Assembly: GCA_900770875.1 (NCBI GenBank)
Contig: CAAGLV010000174.1
Span: 1 to 12,578, forward strand
Source: Flavobacteriales bacterium
Lineage (GTDB): Bacteria > Bacteroidota > Bacteroidia > Flavobacteriales > Weeksellaceae
DNA: 12,578 nucleotides
Direction: 5' to 3'
In this document: piece after piece, positions 1-6,684 of the stretch
How positions within the stretch are numbered: the first letter of the stretch is position 1
Layout: each line of letters opens with the position of its first letter
Notes under the pieces: generated by a model
What the model was told of the DNA's origin: nothing
Database searches by the model: none
What the model saw: only the letters and a program-made list of their open reading frames with translations
Position numbers and translations under genes: made by a program

Positions 1-443
1 ATAATGAATTAGGAGAACACATCCGCCAAATCGGTCACGAGTTTGGAGCTTCAACAGGTCGTCCACGTCGTACAGGATGGTTAGACTTAGTTGCTTTAAA
101 ACACGCTTGTATGATCAACGGTATCACTCATTTAGTTATTACTAAATTAGATGTATTAACAGGTTTAGAAAACATTAAAGCTTGTGTTGGTTATAAAAAC
201 GAGTTAGGTGAAACAATTACTCACTTTACTTCTTCTACAGATAAATTAGCCGATTACGAAGCTATTTACGAAGAAATGCCAGGATGGTCTGAAGATATTA
301 CAAATGCAAAATCTTTCGACGAATTACCACAAGCAGCGCAAGATTACATCCACTTTATCGAAAAATATTTAGGTATTGATGTTTACTTAGTTTCTGTAGG
401 TCCAGAAAGATCTCAGAACATTATCAGAACAACTTTATTCTAA
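1..443 (+). CDS. purA: Adenylosuccinate synthetase, C-terminal part (5' end outside window)
   Basis: PurA condenses IMP with L-aspartate, using GTP, to give adenylosuccinate, the first committed step from IMP to AMP in the cytoplasm. The frame is open from the left edge (first complete codon at position 3) through a TAA at 441-443, giving 146 visible residues of a family that is usually about 430. The visible part opens just before the family motif EFGASTGRPRRTGWLDLV (roughly 37-90). This is the substrate-binding loop with the paired arginines and the RTGWLD block that in the family contact IMP and aspartate. The family-typical ITKLDVLTGL (about 144-173) follows, and near the end SVGPERSQNI (about 394-423) is the usual C-terminal guanine-side segment. 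The ATG at 111 is an internal methionine, because the conserved motif lies upstream in the same frame. Codon choice is strongly biased (TTA for Leu, GTA/GTT for Val), as expected for a well-expressed gene. A hairpin terminator follows 15 bases after the stop. Confidence 0.97.
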   Translation, partial: NELGEHIRQIGHEFGASTGRPRRTGWLDLVALKHACMINGITHLVITKLDVLTGLENIKACVGYKNELGETITHFTSSTDKLADYEAIYEEMPGWSEDITNAKSFDELPQAAQDYIHFIEKYLGIDVYLVSVGPERSQNIIRTTLF

Positions 444-457
444 AAATACCATATATT

Positions 458-491
458 AGTAATGGCCCACAATGTTGGGCTATTACTTTTT
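458..491 (+). terminator. Rho-independent terminator of purA
   Basis: Positions 458-469 pair with 476-487 in a 12-bp stem (one G-T pair) containing a GGCCC/GGGCT core. The loop is six bases and the T run is 487-491. It lies 14 bases past the purA stop and separates purA from the downstream kinase gene, which therefore probably has its own promoter, although no exact TAnnTTTG is visible in 444-517. Confidence 0.85.
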
Positions 492-517
492 AATAAAAAA
501 TTTTCCGAAATAATTCT

Positions 518-1384
518 ATGAACGAAATTTTAGAGCATATAAAAAACTTAAACCTTAACATCAACAACATTTACCCTGTAAAAGGAGGAGCTTTAAGTGA
601 CACTTATTGTATCGAATCTTACGAAAAAAAATATTTCTTAAAATTAAATACAGCTCAAAATTTCCCTCAATTATTCGAAAAAGAAATCAATGGTTTAAAC
701 AAGCTTCAGGAACTATCGCCTTTCGAGATTCCTAAAGTGCATCAAACCGGAACTACTACAAACGACTTTCAGTATCTAATACTCGAATGGATTGATAAAG
801 CCGAACCTACAATTATTAGTTGGGAAAATTTCGGTAAAAACTTAGCTCAACTACACCAAAATACAAACACACAATTTGGTTGGGAAGAAGATAATTACAT
901 TGCCATTATCATCCAACCAAATCATTACAAATCAACTTGGGAAGATTTTTACAGCCAAAACCGAATCTTACCAATGATTAAACTCCTTGCAGATAAAAAA
1001 CTTTTAAATTTAAAAGAACAAAAAGCTGCCGAAAATCTTTGTGCCGATTTAATTAACATTTTTCCGAAAGAAAAACCAGCCTTAATCCATGGCGATTTAT
1101 GGAACGGAAACATCATTACACGCGCCAACGAAGAAATTACATTAATCGATCCTGCATTATATTATGGCCATCGCGAAATGGACTTAGCTTTAGCCGATTT
1201 ATTTGGAGGATTCGACCAAGCTTTTTTAGACTCTTACAACGAAGTTTTTCCGATCCAAGGTAACTTTAACGAAAGAAAATCAATCGCTCAATTATACCCT
1301 TTACTTGTACACGCTTATCTTTTTGAAGGTTATTACATTAAAGATGTACAACGAATCTTAAAAAAGTTTAGCAAAAAATTTTAA
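518..1384 (+). CDS. Fructosamine/ribulosamine 3-kinase family protein
   Basis: This is a 288-residue protein of the fructosamine-kinase branch of the aminoglycoside-phosphotransferase/protein-kinase fold. Family members phosphorylate the C3 hydroxyl of sugar adducts on lysines or free amines, making the adduct unstable and so repairing glycated proteins; a cytoplasmic location is expected. Visible landmarks are a likely ATP-binding lysine K42 in YFLKLN, a hinge-like ILEW at 88-91, the catalytic loop HGDLWNGN at 191-198 (D193 as base, N198 as metal ligand), and IDPALYYGHREMDLA at 210-224 with metal-binding D211. The sequence DPALYYGHRE, rather than the IDWE or IDFG types, points to fructosamine kinases instead of antibiotic or choline kinases. 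The length matches E. coli YniA and human FN3K. The ATG at 518 has only A/T-rich sequence in front and no Shine-Dalgarno. The stop is 27 bases before purB, so the two are probably cotranscribed. Codon use is less biased than in purA or purB. The true substrate cannot be read from sequence. Confidence 0.88.
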   Translation: MNEILEHIKNLNLNINNIYPVKGGALSDTYCIESYEKKYFLKLNTAQNFPQLFEKEINGLNKLQELSPFEIPKVHQTGTTTNDFQYLILEWIDKAEPTIISWENFGKNLAQLHQNTNTQFGWEEDNYIAIIIQPNHYKSTWEDFYSQNRILPMIKLLADKKLLNLKEQKAAENLCADLINIFPKEKPALIHGDLWNGNIITRANEEITLIDPALYYGHREMDLALADLFGGFDQAFLDSYNEVFPIQGNFNERKSIAQLYPLLVHAYLFEGYYIKDVQRILKKFSKKF

Positions 1385-1411
1385 TAATAATCCCTCGCAT
1401 AAACAAGCAAA

Positions 1412-2839
1412 ATGAATAAATACCAAAATCCTTTAGAATCTAGATATTGTAGCGACGAAATGTTGTACAATTTTTCTCCAGAGAAAAAATTTTCAACATG
1501 GCGCCAATTATGGATTGCATTAGCTGAAATAGAAAAAGATTTAGGTCTTGATATTACAGACGAACAAATTAAAGAGTTAAAAGACAACGCAACAAACATC
1601 GATTTCGAAAAAGCTGCCGCATACGAAAAGAAATTTCGTCACGATGTAATGGCGCACGTACACGCATATGGTGATGTTGCACCAAAAGCAAAAGCAATTA
1701 TCCACTTAGGAGCAACTTCTGCATTTGTTGGCGATAACACCGATTTAATTCAAATTCGTGATGGTTTTCAATTAATCAAAAAACAAATCATCAATGTAAT
1801 TAACGGTTTAGGTAAATTTGCGCGCGAGTACAAAAGCTTACCAACTTTAGGTTTCACACACTTTCAGCCAGCACAATTAACAACAGTTGGTAAACGTGCT
1901 ACACTTTGGTTACAATCAGTTTTATTAGATTTAGAAGAATTAGAATTCCGTATCGATACTTTACGTTTTCGTGGAGTAAAAGGAACAACAGGAACAGCTG
2001 CTTCTTTTAAAGAATTATTTGATGGCGATTACAATAAAGTAAAAGAATTAGACCGTCGTTTATCAGAACGTTTCGGTTTTAATAATGTTTTTGCTGTATC
2101 AGGACAAACATACGATCGTAAAATTGATGCACAAGCATTAGAATTATTAGGAAACATTGCACAATCGGCTCATAAATTTACAAACGACTTACGTTTATTA
2201 CAAAATTTAAAAGAGATTGAAGAACCATTCGAAAAAAATCAAATCGGATCTTCGGCAATGGCATATAAAAGAAACCCAATGCGATCTGAACGTATTGCTT
2301 CTTTAGCTAAATTTGTAATGTCTTTAGCATCTTCGCCAGCAATGGTTGCATCTACACAATGGTTCGAGAGAACATTAGATGATTCAGCTAACAAACGTTT
2401 AGCAGTACCACAAGCTTTCTTAGCTATCGATGCTATTTTAATTATTTGGAACAATATTTTAGACGGTTTAGTCGTTTATCCTAAAATCATCGAAAAGCAT
2501 ATTATGGAAGAGTTACCATTTATGGCAACAGAATACATTATTATGGAAGGTGTTAAAAATGGTGGCGATCGTCAAGAATTACACGAAATTATTCGTACAC
2601 ATTCAATGGAAGCTGCAAAACAAGTGAAAATCGAAGGAAAACACAACGATTTAATCGATCGCATTATTACAGACGAAGAGGTTAAAATTGATAAAGAAAA
2701 ATTAGTAGAATTATTAGATCCTAAAAACTTTATTGGTTTTGCCGAAGAACAAACAGAAGATTTCTTAGCAGATTTAGTAGACCCAATCGTCGAAAAATAT
2801 AAAGAGTTTTTAGGTACAAACACAGACCTAAAGGTTTAA
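1412..2839 (+). CDS. purB: Adenylosuccinate lyase, eukaryote-like type
   Basis: PurB eliminates fumarate from SAICAR and from adenylosuccinate, acting twice in purine synthesis; the enzyme is a cytoplasmic homotetramer. The protein has 475 residues, close to human ADSL (about 484) and longer than the roughly 430-450 of B. subtilis-type PurB. In order: substrate-binding R11-Y12, RHD at 76-78, HLGATSAFVGDNTD at 98-111, the general acid H150 in GFTHFQPAQ, and the flexible signature loop GSSAMAYKRNP at 279-289 with catalytic Ser281 and K286/N288. Later come WFERTLDDSANKR at 317-329 and ELPFMATEYIIM at 367-378. The signature loop reads YKRNP, as in animal enzymes, instead of the bacterial HKVNP, and has Ala284 where Pro is usual. 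No Shine-Dalgarno precedes the ATG, which lies 27 bases after the kinase gene. Codon use is highly biased. The gene ends at a bidirectional terminator. Together with purA next door it covers the IMP to AMP branch. Confidence 0.97.
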   Translation: MNKYQNPLESRYCSDEMLYNFSPEKKFSTWRQLWIALAEIEKDLGLDITDEQIKELKDNATNIDFEKAAAYEKKFRHDVMAHVHAYGDVAPKAKAIIHLGATSAFVGDNTDLIQIRDGFQLIKKQIINVINGLGKFAREYKSLPTLGFTHFQPAQLTTVGKRATLWLQSVLLDLEELEFRIDTLRFRGVKGTTGTAASFKELFDGDYNKVKELDRRLSERFGFNNVFAVSGQTYDRKIDAQALELLGNIAQSAHKFTNDLRLLQNLKEIEEPFEKNQIGSSAMAYKRNPMRSERIASLAKFVMSLASSPAMVASTQWFERTLDDSANKRLAVPQAFLAIDAILIIWNNILDGLVVYPKIIEKHIMEELPFMATEYIIMEGVKNGGDRQELHEIIRTHSMEAAKQVKIEGKHNDLIDRIITDEEVKIDKEKLVELLDPKNFIGFAEEQTEDFLADLVDPIVEKYKEFLGTNTDLKV

Positions 2840-2869
2840 AATTAACAACACACAACTACTCGAGGACAC

Positions 2870-2901
2870 AAAAAAGCATCTCTTTACTGAGATGCTTTTT
2901 T
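2870..2901. terminator. Bidirectional terminator between purB and the TlpA-like gene
   Basis: A perfect 13-bp stem: A6-GCATCTC (2870-2882) pairs with GAGATGC-T6 (2889-2901), with loop TTTACT. The A run on one side and T run on the other allow termination of the rightward purB transcript and the leftward TlpA-like transcript, whose stop codon abuts the hairpin at 2903. Confidence 0.9.
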
Positions 2902-2902
2902 A

Positions 2903-3472
2903 TTATTTTAAATTTTGATTAATCAATTGTATAATTTCTTGATTAATCCCATCACCCATTTCGTTAATTACTTGCGGCGCATCGTTATCTATAAGATCGC
3001 CTTGCGGAGAAATTAAAATAAAACGAGGAATAAAACTTACCTGATAATCAAACGGAAAACGAGATTCGGCTCCAGCAAAAAGTTGTTCGCCAACCAATTG
3101 TTTCTCCTTTACCATCATTTTCCACTTTTCTTTATCGCTTTGGCTATCAATCGAAATACTTACAATCTCAAAATTTTTACCTTTATACATTTGCTCTAAC
3201 TCTTTAATGTAAGGTACATTCGCCAAACAAGGCCCACACCAAGTTGCCCAAATATCAAGCAAAATAAGTTTTCCTTTATAACTTTCTAAAGTTTTAAAAT
3301 TACCATCAATATCCTCTAACTTAAAATTAGGCGCTTTCCCTAACTCTACCTTATCTGATTTTATTGTATCTTGCTTTTCTACAATTGTATCATTAGTTTT
3401 TGTTACATTATCTTTTTCACCATTTTTACACGAAAAAAACAAAACAATAAAAATCAAAAATAATCTATTCAT
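2903..3472 (-). CDS. TlpA/ResA-like lipoprotein thioredoxin (thiol-disulfide oxidoreductase)
   Basis: This 189-residue protein is exported and lipid-anchored. Residues 1-14 are a short hydrophobic signal ending in a lipobox-like FFSC, with Cys15 as the lipidated residue, followed by a polar linker to about 45. The thioredoxin domain (about 46-189) has the AhpC/TSA-Redoxin form: GKAPNFKLEDIDG at 45-57, then LLDIWATWCGPC with redox cysteines C79 and C82, and the cis-proline P149 in SFIPRF. Relatives reduce or exchange disulfides in envelope proteins, for example in cytochrome c maturation, and Bacteroidota carry many such paralogues. The partner cannot be deduced, since no cytochrome or ccm gene is nearby. 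The residues after Cys15 (KNGEKD) contain charged positions loosely like the Bacteroidota lipoprotein surface-export signal, but the match is too weak to place it on the outer face. The gene stands alone, divergent from queA, with an exact -7 element at 3501-3508 about 28 bases ahead of the ATG. Confidence 0.9.
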   Translation of the reverse strand: MNRLFLIFIVLFFSCKNGEKDNVTKTNDTIVEKQDTIKSDKVELGKAPNFKLEDIDGNFKTLESYKGKLILLDIWATWCGPCLANVPYIKELEQMYKGKNFEIVSISIDSQSDKEKWKMMVKEKQLVGEQLFAGAESRFPFDYQVSFIPRFILISPQGDLIDNDAPQVINEMGDGINQEIIQLINQNLK

Positions 3473-3500
3473 AAACTTAAAAATAATAGGTTCATTTTCT

Positions 3501-3508
3501 CAAATATA
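3501..3508 (-). promoter_or_regulatory. -7 promoter element of the TlpA-like gene
   Basis: On the minus strand this reads TATATTTG, an exact match to the Bacteroidota -7 consensus TAnnTTTG. No TTG is seen at the usual -33 spacing; the nearest one upstream (3540-3542) is about 31 bases away. Start of transcription would fall near 3495, giving a leader of roughly 20-25 bases. Confidence 0.6.
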
Positions 3509-3550
3509 ACCATATTTTCGCCTTTATGATAATTATTAACAATAAATAAC

Positions 3551-3582
3551 TTGACAAAGGGGTACTCTACATCGTATATTTG
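3551..3582 (+). promoter_or_regulatory. Promoter of the queA-rlmN operon (-33 TTG, -7 TATATTTG)
   Basis: TTG at 3551-3553 (in TTGAC) and TATATTTG at 3575-3582 are separated by 21 bases, matching the Bacteroidota TTG / TAnnTTTG promoter, with the -7 element exact. Transcription should begin around 3585-3590, only some 10-15 bases before the ATG at 3601. This rules out the in-frame TTG at 3580, which lies inside the -7 element, as the queA start. Confidence 0.75.
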
Positions 3583-3600
3583 CATAAAAATATTCCGATT

Positions 3601-4656
3601 ATGAAAATGAAAACCTCCGATTTCGACTTCAATTTACCTGAAGAATTATTAGCAGAACATCCATCTGAAAACAGAGATGAAGCTCGTTTAATGGTTGTTC
3701 ACCGTGATACCGGAGAGATAGAACATAAATTATTTAAAGATATTATCGATTATTTCGACGAAGGAGATGTGATGATTCGTAACAACACAAAAGTATTTCC
3801 GGCTCGATTAATGGGTAATAAAGAAAAAACTGGTGCAAACATCGAAGTTTTCTTATTAAGAGAATTAGATGCCGAAACTCGTTTATGGGATGTTTTAGTA
3901 GACCCAGCTCGTAAAATCCGTATCGGAAATAAATTATTCTTTGATAACGACGATACATTAGTAGCCGAAGTTGTTGATAATACAACGTCTCGCGGACGTA
4001 CTTTACGTTTCTTATTTGATGGATCTTACGAAGAATTTCGTGCAAAATTAAAAGAATTAGGAGAAACTCCACTTCCTAAATACATTAAACGCGAAGTAGA
4101 ACCAGAAGATGCCGAGCGTTACCAAACAATTTACGCTAAACACGAAGGTGCAGTTGCTGCTCCTACAGCTGGTTTACACTTCTCTAAACACTTATTAAAA
4201 CGTTTAGAAATTAAAGGTGTAGATTTTGCCGAGTTAACATTACACATCGGTTTAGGTACATTTATCCCTGTAGAGGTAGAAGATTTATCTAAACATAAAA
4301 TGGAATCTGAGCAAGTAATTATCCCTCAAGAATCTGCAGATTTAGTAAATCGCGCAATTGATAACAAAAAGAAAGTTTGTGCAATTGGTACAACATCTAT
4401 GCGATCTATCGAATCATCTGTTTCTGCCGACGGACACTTAAATGCATTTGATGGTTGGACAAACAAATTTATCCACCCACCATACGATTTCTCTATTGCA
4501 AACTGTATGATTACAAACTTCCATACGCCTAAATCTACATTAATTATGATGATTTCTGCATTTGCAGGTCACGATTTAACTATGAAAGCGTATAACGAAG
4601 CTGTAAAAGAAGGATACAAATTCTACTCTTACGGTGATGCAATGTTAATCTTATAA
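3601..4656 (+). CDS. queA: S-adenosylmethionine:tRNA ribosyltransferase-isomerase
   Basis: QueA transfers and rearranges the ribosyl group of S-adenosylmethionine onto 7-aminomethyl-7-deazaguanine at wobble position 34 of GUN-anticodon tRNAs (Asp, Asn, His, Tyr), giving epoxyqueuosine. From the ATG at 3601 the protein has 351 residues, against 356 in E. coli. Conserved blocks in order are FNLPEELLAEHP (10-21), NNTKVFPARL (61-70), PLPKYIKR (158-165), GAVAAPTAGLHF (183-194), LTLHIGLGTF (212-221), GTTSMRSIES (263-272), TNFHTPKSTLIM (305-316) and FYSYGDAM (341-348). The frame runs open further upstream to a TTG at 3580, but that codon lies in the promoter, and the family begins close to KTSDFDF, so ATG 3601 (or ATG 3607, two codons on) is the likely start. 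It is the first gene of a four-gene unit; its stop is 8 bases before rlmN. Codon use is strongly biased toward A/T-ending codons. Confidence 0.96.
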   Translation: MKMKTSDFDFNLPEELLAEHPSENRDEARLMVVHRDTGEIEHKLFKDIIDYFDEGDVMIRNNTKVFPARLMGNKEKTGANIEVFLLRELDAETRLWDVLVDPARKIRIGNKLFFDNDDTLVAEVVDNTTSRGRTLRFLFDGSYEEFRAKLKELGETPLPKYIKREVEPEDAERYQTIYAKHEGAVAAPTAGLHFSKHLLKRLEIKGVDFAELTLHIGLGTFIPVEVEDLSKHKMESEQVIIPQESADLVNRAIDNKKKVCAIGTTSMRSIESSVSADGHLNAFDGWTNKFIHPPYDFSIANCMITNFHTPKSTLIMMISAFAGHDLTMKAYNEAVKEGYKFYSYGDAMLIL

Positions 4657-4664
4657 GATAAAAT

Positions 4665-5711
4665 TTGGACACAAAGAAAGACATACGCAGATTATCACAA
4701 GCAGAAATCGAAGATTATTTTAAATCGATTGGCGAAAAATCATTCCGTGCTAAACAAGTTTACGAATGGTTATGGAAAAAGAATGCCCATCAATTTGATG
4801 ACATGACAAACATCTCTAAAGCTTTACGCGAACAATTAGGAGATACTTTCCAGATACAACCAGTTGAAGTTGATCTTTTACAAAAATCTAACGACGGAAC
4901 CATCAAAAACGCAGTAAAATTGCATGATGGTAACGTAGTAGAATCTGTTTTAATTCCAACCGATACACGCACAACAGCCTGCGTATCTTCGCAAGTTGGT
5001 TGCAGCTTAGATTGTACGTTTTGTGCAACTGCACAATTAAAACGTATGCGTAATTTAACTGCCGCAGAAATTGTAGATCAAGTTGTAATTATCGACGAAG
5101 AAAGTAAACGTTATTTTAATCGTCCTTTAAGTAATATCGTATTTATGGGAATGGGAGAACCTTTATTAAATTATAATGAAGTGATTTCTGCCATCAAAAA
5201 AATTACATTACCCGAAGGTTTAGGAATGGCACCACGTAGAATTACTGTTTCTACATCTGGAATTCCTAAAATGATCGAAAAATTAGCAGACGAAAACTTA
5301 CGTGTTAATTTAGCAGTTTCTTTACACGCTGCTCGCGAAGAAGTACGAAATGTAATTATGCCATTCTCTGTAAAATTTCCATTAACAGATTTAATGGAAT
5401 CTTTACAATATTGGTACAACCAAACTGGTTTAAAAATTACTTTCGAGTACATTGTTTGGGGCGGAGTTAACGATAAAAAAGAAGATATCGATGCATTAGT
5501 TCGCTTTTGTAAAAAAGTTCCATCTAAAGTTAATATTATCGAATATAACTCGATTGATGACGGAATTTACAAACAAGCATCCGAAAATGCAATTAACGAT
5601 TACATTAAAGCATTAGAAAGCAATAACATTGTAGTTAATGTAAGACGTAGTCGCGGAAAAGATATCGACGCTGCTTGTGGACAATTAGCAAATAAAACAG
5701 GCGATAACTAA
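4665..5711 (+). CDS. rlmN: Dual-specificity rRNA/tRNA adenine-C2 methyltransferase (radical SAM)
   Basis: RlmN makes 2-methyladenosine at A2503 of 23S rRNA and at A37 of a set of tRNAs by a radical-SAM, ping-pong mechanism. The 348-residue protein has the N-terminal helical domain (FRAKQVYEWLWKK at 27-39), then the 4Fe-4S motif CSLDCTFC with C113, C117 and C120, the SAM-binding MGMGEPLLN at 161-169, and the C-terminal GKDIDAACGQL at 331-341. There C338 matches the cysteine that carries the transient methyl group and C106 the one that resolves the RNA adduct. All catalytic cysteines are therefore present. The start must be the TTG at 4665: an in-frame TAA lies at 4659-4661 and the next ATG would remove most of the N-terminal domain. 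There is no Shine-Dalgarno; the start follows the queA stop by 8 bases, so translational coupling is likely. Cfr, the resistance paralogue, is ruled out by the full RlmN-type sequence. Confidence 0.96.
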   Translation: MDTKKDIRRLSQAEIEDYFKSIGEKSFRAKQVYEWLWKKNAHQFDDMTNISKALREQLGDTFQIQPVEVDLLQKSNDGTIKNAVKLHDGNVVESVLIPTDTRTTACVSSQVGCSLDCTFCATAQLKRMRNLTAAEIVDQVVIIDEESKRYFNRPLSNIVFMGMGEPLLNYNEVISAIKKITLPEGLGMAPRRITVSTSGIPKMIEKLADENLRVNLAVSLHAAREEVRNVIMPFSVKFPLTDLMESLQYWYNQTGLKITFEYIVWGGVNDKKEDIDALVRFCKKVPSKVNIIEYNSIDDGIYKQASENAINDYIKALESNNIVVNVRRSRGKDIDAACGQLANKTGDN

Positions 5712-5725
5712 AGCATTTAGTATCG

Positions 5726-6673
5726 ATGAAAATATTAACTACACTCCTATCTATCCTCGTATTATTGCCAATATGCTTTGCACAAGAGGTACAAAGAGAT
5801 ACAATTTTTATTGATGATATCGACGTTATAACGATCGAATTACCAAAAAAATTAAACGAAATATCGGCTCTAGCATACGAAGATCGAGATAAGAGTGTAG
5901 TTTCTTTTTGGGGATTAAACGACTCCGGAAACTTACCCGAATTATATCGTTTTACTCAAAACGGCGAAATTATACAAACCATCAAAATAGCAAATGCTCC
6001 GAACATCGATTGGGAAGAAATTGCTTTAAGTGATGATAAACTATTTTTTGCTGACTTTGGCAATAACCTAGGCAAAAGAAAAGATTTAGCGATTTATTAT
6101 ATCGACAGAAATACAATCGATTTAACTTTAGCCGAACAAACTTTAAATGCCAAAAAAATAGAATTTTATTATCCAGAACAAACCACTTTTGGATTTAAAA
6201 ACCTAACCACAAACTGGGATACAGAAGCTTTCTTTATTTACAATAATAAAATCCATCTCTTAACCAAAGAATGGACAAATAAAGCAACAACACACTATTC
6301 CGTACCAATAGATACAACCCAAAAACACGCCGCAAAAAAGTTAGAAACTTTTGTTACAAACTATTTAGTTACAGGCGCCGACATTAACCTAAATCCTAAA
6401 ACAAAAGGATTATATCTAATTGGTTATACTTTAGAAACACTTGCTGTTTTACAATGGTTCGATTTGCCTAAAAATAATTCAGATTTAATTTTTACCGAAA
6501 GTAAAAAATCAATCACCTTACCACTTGGATTTACAACAGAATGGGGACAATTAGAAGGAATTTCATTATCTTCACCCGAGCAAAATCAGATCTGTATAAG
6601 TGGCGAAGAATTTAAATTTAAGCAGTACCACGCAAAACAGGCTTTACATTGTTTTAAAAATTTTACTAATTAA
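5726..6673 (+). CDS. Secreted propeller-like protein of unknown function
   Basis: No enzyme function is recognised. The 315-residue product has a clear signal peptide: K2, a hydrophobic core at about 4-15 and a likely signal peptidase I site after CFA at 17-19. It is therefore exported to the periplasm or outside, not as a lipoprotein, because no lipobox is present. The mature part is rich in short beta strands with recurring acidic/aromatic blocks: FWGLNDSGNLPELYRF at 61-76, NIDWEEIALSDDKLFFADFGNN at 93-114 (in two parts, DWEEIA and ADFGNN), NWDTEAFFIYNNKIHLLTKEW at 163-183 (key residues W164, D165, E167), GADINLN at 217-223 and WGQLEGISLS at 273-282. Repeats of a D/E-x-E-A/G-I type followed by a hydrophobic strand are typical of six- or seven-bladed propellers of the SMP-30/phytase-esterase kind, which is an inference. 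No C-terminal type IX secretion domain is visible. It sits 14 bases after rlmN and 11 before the prenyl synthase, inside the operon; codon use is more mixed than in queA or rlmN. Confidence 0.7.
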   Translation: MKILTTLLSILVLLPICFAQEVQRDTIFIDDIDVITIELPKKLNEISALAYEDRDKSVVSFWGLNDSGNLPELYRFTQNGEIIQTIKIANAPNIDWEEIALSDDKLFFADFGNNLGKRKDLAIYYIDRNTIDLTLAEQTLNAKKIEFYYPEQTTFGFKNLTTNWDTEAFFIYNNKIHLLTKEWTNKATTHYSVPIDTTQKHAAKKLETFVTNYLVTGADINLNPKTKGLYLIGYTLETLAVLQWFDLPKNNSDLIFTESKKSITLPLGFTTEWGQLEGISLSSPEQNQICISGEEFKFKQYHAKQALHCFKNFTN

Positions 6674-6684
6674 AAATAAATAAA

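Noticed and set aside
111..443. A complete 110-residue protein starting at ATG 111
   Set aside because: The same frame continues upstream to the window edge and carries PurA motifs, so this ATG is an internal methionine of a truncated purA.
518..1384. Aminoglycoside-resistance phosphotransferase
   Set aside because: The catalytic segment HGDLWNGN with IDPALYYGHRE is of fructosamine-kinase type, and the gene sits in a housekeeping setting with no sign of mobility.
3580..3600. An upstream TTG start adding seven residues to QueA
   Set aside because: The TTG lies within the exact -7 promoter element, so it would be upstream of the predicted transcript start.
3743..4072. A 109-codon open frame on the minus strand inside queA
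   Set aside because: It lies wholly opposite conserved queA coding sequence, has low-complexity Leu/Ile/Arg composition and no supporting promoter.
4665..5711. Cfr-type antibiotic resistance methyltransferase
   Set aside because: Sequence and context (queA operon, MGMGEPLLN, GKDIDAACGQL) match housekeeping RlmN.
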